From JAVBKX01 sp031553835 (GTDB lineage Bacteria > Bacteroidota > Bacteroidia > Bacteroidales > Azobacteroidaceae), in assembly GCA_031553835.1 (NCBI GenBank), contig JAVBKX010000007.1, forward strand, positions 62,001 to 126,000: a stretch of DNA of 64,000 nt, read 5' to 3'. The position numbers were made by a program, and so were the translations under genes. The notes under the pieces were generated by a model. The model saw only the letters and a program-made list of their open reading frames with translations, made no database searches and was not told the DNA's origin. Of this stretch, positions 35,167 through 43,109 are shown in pieces. How positions within the stretch are numbered: position 1 is the first letter of the stretch; every line of letters starts with the position of its first letter.

Positions 35167-36630
35167 ATGACTATAAATAAAGAGATAATTTTTGGGACAT
35201 CAGATTCCGTTGAGTCGCGTCGTATCACGAGAATGGAAAAGGAGGGCAAACTTAAAAAGATTGCTCCCCGCATTTACACATCAAATCTACTTGATTCCGA
35301 GAGCAATATAATTCGACGAAATTTGTTTGAAATCATTGCATGGAGGCTTCCCAACGCTATCATCAGTCATCGGAGCGCTTTCAGCATGTCACCTACGCCA
35401 TCAGGAGATTTCTTTTTAACGGCAGGGTCTTCTCGCTTAATCGATGATATTCCCGGTATTACACTCAACGTAATGAAAGGTGCTGACCCCTTACCAAGCG
35501 ATATTAAACTTGGGGAAATGCCTCTATATGTTTCATCTGAATATCGCCGTACGCTTGAAATTCTCCAACCGAGTAGAAAGAAAGGGGATGAAAGCAAGTC
35601 TTTGGAACAATCTTTCGTTGAAAAACGCATGGAATCCCTGATTAATTCACAAGGAGAAGATGCTGTCAATCGTTTCCGGGATGAAGCAAGGAACATTTCA
35701 GCACAATGTGGCATGGAAAAGGAATTCTCCAAACTTGATAAGATAATTTCAGCCCTTTTGGCAACTCGCCCAGCTTCTATATTAACTACAGAGTCCGGCA
35801 AAGCTCGGGCAGCAGGTATGCCATACGACGAACAGAGAGCGCAACTTTTCTCCTTACTTTACGATACGTTGTCGAGTAAATTTTTTAAGGAAATACTGGA
35901 TAAAAATACGGATGAGGATTCTTTTCGCCTATTTTCTTTTTTCGAAAGTTATTTTTCGAACTATATAGAAGGAACTAAATTTGAAGTAAATGAGGCTCTT
36001 CAGATTGTGGAAACAGGGAAATTAATCCCAAAGCGCATAAATGATTCCCATGATATACTCGGCACATTCAAGATAGTATCTAATAGAGCCGAGATGAATA
36101 CTGTGCCGGCAACGGAGAATGATTTTTTGGCAATACTCAAACACCGCCATACAATACTAATGGAAGGTCGCCCCGATATGGAACCCGGCATATTCAAAAC
36201 GAAAGCAAATCAGGCAGGGAACACCGATTTCGTATTACCCGATTTGGTAGAAGGAACGCTTAGGTATGGATTCCGGTTATATACAGTATTAACCGACCCA
36301 TTTGCAAAAGCTATATTCATGATGTTTATTTGCAGTGAAGTACACCCATTCAACGATGGAAACGGAAGAGTTTCCAGAATCATGATGAATGCAGAATTAG
36401 TAAAAGGCGGTCGGACTCGTATCATTGTACCAACTGTTTTTCGGGAAGATTATTTGCTTTCGCTAAGACGACTTTCCCGAAATAATGACCCCTCTGTATA
36501 TATTCGAGTAATGGAGAAACTGCAATTATTCAGCACTCACATTGTCGGAGATAGCTTTGCTGATGCGTTCAGATTCTTAAAAGAGAGCGATGCTTTTGAG
36601 GAACCGGAAACAGGAAGATTAAAGTTTTAA
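35167..36630 (+). CDS. Fic protein with AbiEi-like N-terminal winged helix
   Basis: 487 residues. The N-terminal part (ESRRITRMEKEGKLKKIAPRIYTSN) has the winged-helix pattern of AbiEi-type antitoxin and regulator domains; the region to about 150 resembles the rest of that domain. A charged linker follows. The C-terminal half is a Fic domain with the active site HPFNDGNGR starting at His393 (family HPFx(D/E)GNGRxxR) and an inhibitory motif SNYIEG (Ser264 to Gly269) ahead of it, the class II arrangement in which the helix blocks ATP. Such enzymes usually AMPylate a target protein. Fusion plus upstream operator array suggests a self-repressed, self-inhibited toxin-like protein. Target unknown. 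Confidence 0.85.
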   Translation: MTINKEIIFGTSDSVESRRITRMEKEGKLKKIAPRIYTSNLLDSESNIIRRNLFEIIAWRLPNAIISHRSAFSMSPTPSGDFFLTAGSSRLIDDIPGITLNVMKGADPLPSDIKLGEMPLYVSSEYRRTLEILQPSRKKGDESKSLEQSFVEKRMESLINSQGEDAVNRFRDEARNISAQCGMEKEFSKLDKIISALLATRPASILTTESGKARAAGMPYDEQRAQLFSLLYDTLSSKFFKEILDKNTDEDSFRLFSFFESYFSNYIEGTKFEVNEALQIVETGKLIPKRINDSHDILGTFKIVSNRAEMNTVPATENDFLAILKHRHTILMEGRPDMEPGIFKTKANQAGNTDFVLPDLVEGTLRYGFRLYTVLTDPFAKAIFMMFICSEVHPFNDGNGRVSRIMMNAELVKGGRTRIIVPTVFREDYLLSLRRLSRNNDPSVYIRVMEKLQLFSTHIVGDSFADAFRFLKESDAFEEPETGRLKF

Positions 36631-36714
36631 CGAATTACCATGGCTACCGTAAAATCAACAGCCATATTGTTCTACTACTGAAAAAGAATTAATAGGGATG
36701 TTAGGATAAATGAG

Positions 36715-36722
36715 TATTTTTG
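36715..36722 (+). promoter_or_regulatory. Promoter -7 box for the AlbA_2 ATPase gene
   Basis: TATTTTTG, 19 bases before the ATG at 36741, allowing only a very short leader. Confidence 0.4.
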
Positions 36723-36740
36723 TGCTAAATACAATGATAT

Positions 36741-38267
36741 ATGATTTCAAAAGACCAACTAAAAGGATTACTTGCTGATATTGAGAATGAATGTGTTGAA
36801 AGAACGATATCAACAACAAATACAGATAAATTTGCGAAAGCTGTTTGTGCTTTTGCAAATGACCTATCCAATAAGAAGCAACCCGGTTATCTTATGGTTG
36901 GCGCTCATGATGATGGCTCATTAAACGGGTTAAAGGTTACCGATGAATTATTAAGAAATTTAGCAGGACTGCGTGCTGATGGGAATATACAGCCAAAACC
37001 GGCCTTGATGGTAGAGAAAGTTTCTTTCCCTGAAGGTGATCTTGCTGTAGTTGAAGTTCAGCCGAGCAAAATTACGCCTGTCAAATATAAAGGAGTAACC
37101 TATGTCCGTATTGGGGCTAGAAAGAGTGAAGCCAACGAAGAAGAGGAACGGATTCTTCGTGAAAAAAGCGAAGTAAAATCTCCGACATTTGATACTACTC
37201 CCTGTCTACACAGCTCTATTGACGATCTGGATTTAGACTTATTCAAAAAGGAATACTTGCCCAAATTTGTTAATGCTGAGATCTTGGTAGGAGATAAACG
37301 GGATATTATACAACAGCTGGCATCGTTAAAGCTATTTGATATTGCGCAGAATTGTCCTACAGTTGCAGGTGTTCTGTTGATCGGCAAAGATCCGAAGCAC
37401 GTTCTTTTTGGATCATACATCCAGTATGTAGAGTTTGCAGGAAAGAAGATAACATCCAGAGTGGTAAATGAGAGGCAATTTTCAGGCAATCTTATCACTC
37501 TGTTGAAGGAAATAGATTATTTTATCAAATACACAATTCAGAAGCAACGTCCAGTATTTGTCACGGTTTTACGGGAAGAAATGAAAATCAACTATCCGTA
37601 TGAAGCAATTAGAGAGTTAGCGATGAATCTCATTATGCACCGCAATTATCAGACAAATGCACCTGCCCGATTTTATGAATATTCCGATAGAATTGAAATG
37701 GATAATCCGGGTAGCCTTTACGGTAAAGTACAACCCGAAAATTTCCCGAATGTAAATGACTATCGTAATCCGGTCATTGCTGAAGCGATGAAAGTACTTG
37801 GTTATGTGAATCGTTTCAACCGTGGAATCAGCATGGTGCAAGAAATACTGGAAGAAAACAAGAATGGTCTGGCCATTTTTGATTTTAATGATATATCCAC
37901 TTTTAAGGTAACAGTTATGAATGCTGATACTGAACTTGCAAGTGGTACAGAAAAAGATACAGAAGATGGTACAGAAAATGAAGTTCAAAAAACTAATAAA
38001 CAGAAAGATATAAAACAACAAGGTGGTGCAGATAGAATAAGTGATACAGAAAAAGATACAGAAAGTGATACAGAAAATATAACAGTACGAGAAAAAGAAA
38101 TTATAGCTCTGATAAAGAAAGATAAGACTGTATCAAGAAACATAATTGCTGAAAAATTAGGAATAGGTACAGCTACTGTTTCCCGGGATATTGATTCTCT
38201 TAAAGAAAAAGGTATTTTAGAACGTATTGGAGGAGATAAAGGCGGGTACTGGAAAATAAAACAATAA
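36741..38267 (+). CDS. AlbA_2/Schlafen-type putative ATP-binding regulator
   Basis: 508 residues. Order: an AlbA_2 (Schlafen-type) domain (CAFANDLSNKKQPGYLMVGAHDDGSLNGL, then VEVQPSKITPVKYKGVTYVRIG), a helical region, a GHKL-like ATPase part with YEAIRELAMNLIMHRNY and the glycine-rich NRGISMVQEILEENKNG, an acidic Thr/Asp/Glu repeat linker (TEKDTEDGTENE, SDTEKDTESDTEN), and a C-terminal winged helix (TVSRNIIAEKLGIGTATVSRDI). Family members are common in mobile elements and are called transcriptional regulators or defence proteins without firm evidence. Start chosen at the first ATG in frame. Followed closely by the membrane protein gene, 3 bases between. Confidence 0.8.
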   Translation: MISKDQLKGLLADIENECVERTISTTNTDKFAKAVCAFANDLSNKKQPGYLMVGAHDDGSLNGLKVTDELLRNLAGLRADGNIQPKPALMVEKVSFPEGDLAVVEVQPSKITPVKYKGVTYVRIGARKSEANEEEERILREKSEVKSPTFDTTPCLHSSIDDLDLDLFKKEYLPKFVNAEILVGDKRDIIQQLASLKLFDIAQNCPTVAGVLLIGKDPKHVLFGSYIQYVEFAGKKITSRVVNERQFSGNLITLLKEIDYFIKYTIQKQRPVFVTVLREEMKINYPYEAIRELAMNLIMHRNYQTNAPARFYEYSDRIEMDNPGSLYGKVQPENFPNVNDYRNPVIAEAMKVLGYVNRFNRGISMVQEILEENKNGLAIFDFNDISTFKVTVMNADTELASGTEKDTEDGTENEVQKTNKQKDIKQQGGADRISDTEKDTESDTENITVREKEIIALIKKDKTVSRNIIAEKLGIGTATVSRDIDSLKEKGILERIGGDKGGYWKIKQ

Positions 38268-38270
38268 ACT

Positions 38271-38957
38271 ATGGACCTCAACAAGATTTCGGAAGACCAT
38301 ATCATGTATATCGTAATAGCTATTATTGCTCTTGCGATTGCCGTATTTATACGATTCATTTGTATTAATAGCGGCTATGATACCGGAACAGCCAATCTTG
38401 TTTTTATTATTGTTTTGGGTATTGAAACAGTTCTGTATCTCATATTGATAAAAACAATTATCAAATTCATCAAGTTAGCGAGTCGTCGGAAAAATAACAA
38501 AAATATTAGTGCAGGAGAAAATGTTTCTGCTGAAGAAAGCGTTCATGACCGCATTGTTAAGGAGAAATTTGAAAAATCCATTGCTGACTTTTGCGAATAT
38601 ACTCAAAAGGCTTTCGGAAAATATATCACAGCCGTAGAATTGAAAAAATTATGCAATTATATTGATTTGTTTGCACGGGAGCAATCTTTTGAAAATATCG
38701 ATCCGGTACAAACTCCTTCCCGCCAAATAAGCAATAATGACCTGTACCATTACGGGTGGAATTTGTGGAATCACTTCAAAAAGAATCACCAAGACCAGCG
38801 ACAAGATTATGTGGTTAATTGGCTTAAAGCTGTTTTTGCCAACCTTAACGAAGTAGAATTTTCTACTATCAAAGGAAAACTAACTATCCACGATTCCAAA
38901 TGTAAAATAAGCCTGCAAAAAAATATTCCTGATTACCTCCGGTTCCTTAAAGAGTAG
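38271..38957 (+). CDS. Two-helix membrane protein of unknown function
   Basis: 228 residues. Two N-terminal membrane helices (YIVIAIIALAIAVFIRFI and ANLVFIIVLGIETVLYLILI), then a soluble helical domain that ends NLWNHFKKNHQDQRQDYVVN ... FLKE. No family motif I can name, although the Tyr/Trp-rich NNDLYHYGWNLWNHF block looks like a conserved core. Three bases behind the ATPase gene, so co-transcribed; the pair may act together with one part at the membrane. A terminator follows. Confidence 0.7.
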   Translation: MDLNKISEDHIMYIVIAIIALAIAVFIRFICINSGYDTGTANLVFIIVLGIETVLYLILIKTIIKFIKLASRRKNNKNISAGENVSAEESVHDRIVKEKFEKSIADFCEYTQKAFGKYITAVELKKLCNYIDLFAREQSFENIDPVQTPSRQISNNDLYHYGWNLWNHFKKNHQDQRQDYVVNWLKAVFANLNEVEFSTIKGKLTIHDSKCKISLQKNIPDYLRFLKE

Positions 38958-39248
38958 TTTATTTTCCCCTTATAGATTGCCTCACTTCATCCCAAAGTGA
39001 GTTTTTTTATTTCGTTACCCCTGAATTTTGGAGATGAATCGGAGATTTATCCGGTTTTACTGCCTTATGCTATCCTATTCAATATCCTGAAAATAAAAGC
39101 ATTAATCATTTTTGTCTTTAGAGATGAAAAAGAGATGACTTGCCATATTTTGCAATAATTCATCTCCGAAGAATCTCCTTCTTTATTCGCACTCGAATTG
39201 TGCACGAGGCACGATTGAAAATTTTTGTCAAACTAAAATTTCAAGAGT
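38958..39248. other. Gap with terminator and GAGATGA-type inverted repeats
   Basis: 291 bases. After the terminator it holds GGAGATGAAT (39030-39039) and its complement ATTCATCTCC (39158-39167), plus GAGATGA at 39121 and 39132. These could be operator sites for the HTH protein that follows. Confidence 0.55.
38981..39008 (+). terminator. Rho-independent terminator
   Basis: CTCACTT (38981-38987) with AAGTGAG (38995-39001), then a T run. Confidence 0.85.
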
Positions 39249-39560
39249 ATGAAATTAGAAGAATTAATGTCGCTTGGCGGAAACTTAAGTGTATCTGTCA
39301 GTTTAAAAGAACTCCGTGCATGGCACGATGAGTTAGTTAACTCTACCGGGAATAATCGGCAACCTGATAAACCTCCCGTTCAGGAAGAATTATTAACCCG
39401 TAGGGAAGTGTTGAAAATGCTTGGTATCGATTCCTCAACTTTATGGCGTTGGGCGAAGACGGGGTATCTGGTTCCTTTCAATTTTGGAGGACAAAAAAGG
39501 TATAAAGCCTCCGATATTTTGGAACTTGTTGAGGGTAAAAAGAAAGGAAGTAACCGATGA
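39249..39560 (+). CDS. Excisionase-like HTH DNA-binding protein
   Basis: 103 residues. The C-terminal half is an HTH_17/AlpA-type winged helix (LLTRREVLKMLGIDSSTLWRWAKTGYL, then GGQKRYKASDILELVEG), as found in recombination directionality factors and MerR-like proteins of Bacteroidota islands. The N-terminal half (LSVSVSLKELRAWHDELV) is a helical segment, possibly for dimerisation. In an island with a tyrosine integrase a role in excision control is likely but not shown. Confidence 0.78.
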   Translation: MKLEELMSLGGNLSVSVSLKELRAWHDELVNSTGNNRQPDKPPVQEELLTRREVLKMLGIDSSTLWRWAKTGYLVPFNFGGQKRYKASDILELVEGKKKGSNR

Positions 39561-39754
39561 AAGAGAAACACAGTAGATCTCGACGTTTTAGCGGAGCAAG
39601 ATACTGTTTAAAAAAGCAAGTTTCAGGGGTATTTTTATTGTTTATTAACATTCTCCGCTTATAAAGTGATTTGTCATTCCGATTGAAGAGAAATAAGCAG
39701 AATACTCCAGCTCCGGAATATTAGTTTATCGGAGTAGCGAAGATATTAAAATAT

Positions 39755-39845
39755 TATCTTTGTAGTCACCAAGAAACCGATGTTGTTTATTTCATCAGTA
39801 CCGGTTATCTACAGTAGCCCTGCAGACGTGGGGCTACATTTTTTC
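39755..39845 (+). ncRNA. Possible small RNA (promoter to terminator unit)
   Basis: TATCTTTG at 39755-39762 would start a transcript near 39769, and GTAGCCC (39814-39820) with GGGCTAC (39831-39837) plus six T residues would end it near 39845. That gives a transcript of about 75 bases. A 37-codon frame begins inside but runs past the terminator. The -33 box is poor, so an attenuator-like leader or relic is also possible. Confidence 0.45.
39814..39845 (+). terminator. Terminator hairpin in the island gap
   Basis: Perfect 7-bp stem GTAGCCC/GGGCTAC with a 10-base loop and a T run. Confidence 0.85.
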
Positions 39846-40011
39846 TGTAGGTATTGTTCATCAAAAATAGTATTGTTTTTATACAAAGCATAAATCCATA
39901 CCAGGAGTTTTCTTTCCAATAATGTAAAACCTGCCGCTTAACTTTTTGTCCGGAAAAAGGTAGGATATTCACCTCTTTCACAATGGAACAGAGGACGTTT
40001 CTTATTAGAGA

Positions 40012-40425
40012 TTACGTAGTCTCACACTTCGGTAAAACATCCCGTAATGTTTTCACGTAATATATGAATTGATGCGTGTTTAGATGAATGTTTTCACCAT
40101 CGGAATACAAAAGATGAATCAGGTTATCTATGTATTCAAATAAAAACTCATCTAAAATTTCGGCAAATTCCGTAGGAGAAAGTTCTTCTGTGAAAAAATT
40201 GTTGAGCGGTTCTAAATTTATTGACTTTGGTTTTTCATTCACGTAACGTTCCCTTAAATGCTGTATAAATTCCTCTTCAGAAATCGGTTCGGAATTTGTT
40301 GATTGAGGTTTATTCTGCCCGAAACGGTTCTTCAAAAATTCTAAAAATTCTTTATCGGGAAGCCTGTCAATAAATGATTTATCGAGTACTTCTGAATTTG
40401 TTGTTACTTCTTGTAAATTTTCCAT
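40012..40425 (-). CDS. Hypothetical acidic protein with an internal duplication
   Basis: 137 residues, MENLQEVTTNSEV, no signal or membrane segment. Two related units are visible: PDKEFLEFLKNRFGQNKPQS and SEEEFIQHLRERYVNEKPKS, separated by 30 residues, each followed by a TNSEP/NLEP step; a third, weaker unit may be LSPTEFAEILDEFLF. The shape suggests small helical repeats used for binding. Divergent from the nucleotidyltransferase-HEPN gene, so a shared control region is possible. No function known. Confidence 0.6.
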   Translation of the reverse strand: MENLQEVTTNSEVLDKSFIDRLPDKEFLEFLKNRFGQNKPQSTNSEPISEEEFIQHLRERYVNEKPKSINLEPLNNFFTEELSPTEFAEILDEFLFEYIDNLIHLLYSDGENIHLNTHQFIYYVKTLRDVLPKCETT

Positions 40426-40606
40426 GATAGTCCGTATTAAGCCTGATTGATTAACCAGGCGAAGATTAATAATAAATTAAGTTTTGATTATCTGCATTCT
40501 ATAAACCTTAACCGATTGTACGGACTGACAATACGGATAAAAACAGAACGTTACGACAAATATACAAATTGCTCCGGAATGTTAAATACTTTTTCCGGTT
40601 TTTTCC

Positions 40607-40614
40607 TAACTTTG
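40607..40614 (+). promoter_or_regulatory. Promoter -7 box for the nucleotidyltransferase-HEPN gene
   Basis: TAACTTTG, 33 bases before the ATG. Confidence 0.55.
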
Positions 40615-40647
40615 TGTTTTTAATTTCTTAGAAATAAACGAATTCTT

Positions 40648-41550
40648 ATGAAGAAGTCCATCGCATATTTGCCTAAGCAAAAGCAGGAAGAACTGAATTT
40701 TCTTGTCGATTTGATACGGAAACGGATTCCGCATGCCGAAATGATTATTCTTTACGGAAGTTATGCCCGGAACAAATATGTGGACTATGACGAAAAATTC
40801 GAATTCGGAAAACTTCAATTTTACGTAAGCGATTACGATATTTTGGTTGTTTCCAGTGGAGTGTCCGACAGCAGCGTAGGAAAAGTATTGGATAATATCG
40901 AAGCGATTTATTACAAGCAAGCCAAAGACCCGGATAGACAACCTCCGATACAGTTCATTAACGATGATATAAAGAAGTTGAACAAAGACCTTTCAGAAGG
41001 AAGATATTTTTATACCCAAGTGAAAGAAGAAGGAATTATACTTTATGACAGTGGAAAATTCAAGCTTGCCCGAAAAAGAAAACTTCATTATGATGAAATA
41101 AAACAACAGGCAGAAGAATATTTTAAGGAAAAGTTCAGAAGAGGAAATGAATTTCTTTTAGGAGCAGAATTATTTAATGAAAGAAATTGTTTTCAAATGG
41201 CTTCTTTTAACCTTCATCAAGCTTGTGAGAATTTTTATTATGCAATTCGCTTAGTTTTCACTCAAGAAAATAATAAACAACACAATCTCTCCAAACTTTC
41301 AGGTTCTGTCAAAAAATATTCGGAAGAATTAATGTTCGTTTTTCCCCGGGATACCAAAGAAGAAGAACGCCTTTTTGCATTGATAAAAGCTGCTTATGTC
41401 GAAGGACGGTATAATCCCGATTTTCTGGTGACGAAGGAGGATATTGATGCGTTGGTTCCGAAGGTGGAGATGTTGAGGGATATAACGAAGAGGATTTGTG
41501 AGGAGAGGATAAGGGAATATGAGGTGTCCTTAAACCAAAAAATTAAATAA
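40648..41550 (+). CDS. Nucleotidyltransferase-HEPN fusion protein
   Basis: 300 residues. N-terminal minimal nucleotidyltransferase (MNT) domain with Gly37-Ser38 (LYGSYARN) and Asp62-x-Asp64 (VSDYDILVV); the spacer between the two motifs is about 23 residues, longer than the usual 9-12, because of the insert YVDYDEKFEFGKLQF. C-terminal HEPN domain (ASFNLHQACENFYYAIRLVF ... AAYVEGRYNPDF). In separate-gene MNT/HEPN toxin-antitoxin pairs the transferase modifies and silences the HEPN ribonuclease; here both are one chain, a form frequent in Bacteroidota. A third helical part follows at the C-terminus. Activity not shown. Confidence 0.85.
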   Translation: MKKSIAYLPKQKQEELNFLVDLIRKRIPHAEMIILYGSYARNKYVDYDEKFEFGKLQFYVSDYDILVVSSGVSDSSVGKVLDNIEAIYYKQAKDPDRQPPIQFINDDIKKLNKDLSEGRYFYTQVKEEGIILYDSGKFKLARKRKLHYDEIKQQAEEYFKEKFRRGNEFLLGAELFNERNCFQMASFNLHQACENFYYAIRLVFTQENNKQHNLSKLSGSVKKYSEELMFVFPRDTKEEERLFALIKAAYVEGRYNPDFLVTKEDIDALVPKVEMLRDITKRICEERIREYEVSLNQKIK

Positions 41551-41941
41551 ATACATATTATTATAATAATTTATAAATATTTACTAATTTTGAAGACAAC
41601 AATAAATGCCATTATTCTTTTTGGACATAATATATTATGTATCCTTATGCATCTATTTATGGATTGGTTACAAGTAAACGAGCTGTGAGAATCATATTTA
41701 AAAATGTATATTTTTAAACCATTATTCAAAAGAAAAGTCAAATCTTAAAAAACTACAATACCTTGTAAATTGATAAAACAAAAATAGTATAAGAAAATAA
41801 GATGACGGAAAAACCGCCACAACATATGAAACAGAATCACAACTGTTCTCTAAAAAATGTGAAAAGGAGACAACCTTGATATAAAAACAGTCAAGACCTG
41901 TAAAGACTAAAGAGCAGGAGTAAATCTTAAATTATTGCCTT
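41551..41941. other. AT-rich leader region of the radical SAM unit
   Basis: 391 bases, very A/T-rich. A TAATTTTG box (41585-41592) would give a leader of about 340 bases. A 25-codon frame with its own start lies at 41802-41879. No known riboswitch recognised. Confidence 0.5.
41802..41879 (+). CDS. Possible 25-residue peptide in the leader
   Basis: ATG to TGA, reading MTEKPPQHMKQNHNCSLKNV then KRRQP. It has one Cys and is basic. It sits 62 bases before the Cys-rich peptide gene. It could be a leader peptide, an extra precursor or chance; length alone gives little support. Confidence 0.2.
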   Translation: MTEKPPQHMKQNHNCSLKNVKRRQP

Positions 41942-42130
41942 ATGAATACTGATAAAATTATTTTGCCTATTATAGGTTTAGGTTTCGTTGCAGTAATATC
42001 CTTGCTTGATTTCCAACAAAAATGCATACGAGATGGCAATGTGTTTTCTTCGGAAATTGAAGTAATAAGTGCATGTGACGCTTGTCAATGTTGTGTAGGT
42101 TGTATTGACACACAAGAAAATGATAAATAA
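41942..42130 (+). CDS. Cys-rich membrane-anchored peptide (candidate radical SAM substrate)
   Basis: 62 residues. Residues 6-22 are hydrophobic (IILPIIGLGFVAVISLL), a membrane or signal segment. Then Cys28, an acidic stretch, and a Cys cluster with pattern CxxCxCCxxC (Cys45, 48, 50, 51, 54), ending DTQENDK. The radical SAM gene starts inside its last codons (ATG 42120 against stop 42128-42130), so the two are translationally coupled. Small size, Cys cluster and coupling fit a precursor peptide receiving thioether or similar links, or a small metal-binding protein. It matches no precursor class I know; the membrane segment in place of a leader is unusual. Confidence 0.65.
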   Translation: MNTDKIILPIIGLGFVAVISLLDFQQKCIRDGNVFSSEIEVISACDACQCCVGCIDTQENDK

Positions 42131-43109
42131 TGCAACAATAATAACGAATACAGAATGTAACAATTCTTGTACGTGGTGCTTAGCTAAGTCATCTTTGAAA
42201 AACACATATAGGATGTCCGATGATAATTTTGATAGAGTATTGTCTATGTTAAAACAACTAGGATGTAAGTATGTGTTTTTCATGGGTGGTGAGCCTACCC
42301 TAAATCCTATGTTGCCAACTTTCATAAAAAAAGCTATAGATAATAATATTGAACGGATTTATATTATTAGTAATGGTAGTGGTTTTACAAAGAGTTTTTT
42401 TGAAAGTATTAGAGGATATAGAGAATTTCTAATTTTAAATGTGTCTCTACATGGCTCTACGCCAAGTATTCATGACGGGATAACATGTACGGAAGGAAGT
42501 TTTGATAGTTTGATCTCTGGTGTGAAACTGGCAAAAGAAGAAAAATTCCACATCAATATACAAACAACTCTGTGTCAGCAAAATCAAAATGATATGTTCA
42601 ATGTCTTGAAATTAATGGAAGCATTAAAGGTAGGTAATATATTTATCAGTTACTGTCGCAAACCTATAAATGCTTCTTTTAATAAAAATGATTTTTTATC
42701 AATCAAAATGTTTAGTGAGAAAGTTGCTAATCTCATCAATAGTTGTTCAGAGAATATTAAAATATCTGTTGGGCCATCATTGCCTATTTGTAAACTTTCA
42801 AAATCTTTTGTCGAATTGTTGAAAAAAAATAGAATTCAGTTCAATAGAGGATGTGGAATATTAGGACATGAGGTTATTATTGATGCTCAAGGAAATCTCT
42901 TATTGTGTACTCACTTGGATAACATTGTTTTAGGGAATATCAATACAATTGATGACTTTACACAATTTATTGAAGGAATTGATGCGAATGTTAAGCAGCC
43001 CATGAGAAAATATCCAATGAAAAAATGCAATAATTGTATGGATAAAAAATTGTGCATAGGTGGTGGATGTCCAATTTTATGGCTTGATAATTATGGGGAA
43101 AATTTGTAA
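42120..43109 (+). CDS. Radical SAM/SPASM peptide-modifying enzyme
   Basis: 329 residues from ATG 42120; a TTG at 42105 is the only earlier in-frame start. The radical SAM motif CNNSCTWC (Cys13, 17, 20) binds the 4Fe-4S cluster, and FFMGGEPTLNP follows as the SAM-binding GGEP step. The C-terminal part is SPASM-like: CGILGHEVIIDAQGNLLLC with CTHLDNIVLGNI, then CNNCMDKKLCIGGGC, giving Cys ligands for auxiliary clusters. Such enzymes install crosslinks in ribosomal peptides or oxidise protein side chains. The upstream Cys-rich peptide is the likely substrate by position. No leader-binding RRE domain is obvious. Confidence 0.9.
   Translation: MINNATIITNTECNNSCTWCLAKSSLKNTYRMSDDNFDRVLSMLKQLGCKYVFFMGGEPTLNPMLPTFIKKAIDNNIERIYIISNGSGFTKSFFESIRGYREFLILNVSLHGSTPSIHDGITCTEGSFDSLISGVKLAKEEKFHINIQTTLCQQNQNDMFNVLKLMEALKVGNIFISYCRKPINASFNKNDFLSIKMFSEKVANLINSCSENIKISVGPSLPICKLSKSFVELLKKNRIQFNRGCGILGHEVIIDAQGNLLLCTHLDNIVLGNINTIDDFTQFIEGIDANVKQPMRKYPMKKCNNCMDKKLCIGGGCPILWLDNYGENL

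Larger units (their letters stand above)
39561..40011. other. Gap holding a possible small RNA
   Basis: 451 bases. It contains the promoter-to-terminator unit at 39755-39845, an imperfect CTCCGGAAT...ATCGGAG inverted pair near 39705-39735, and nothing else I can support. Confidence 0.6.
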
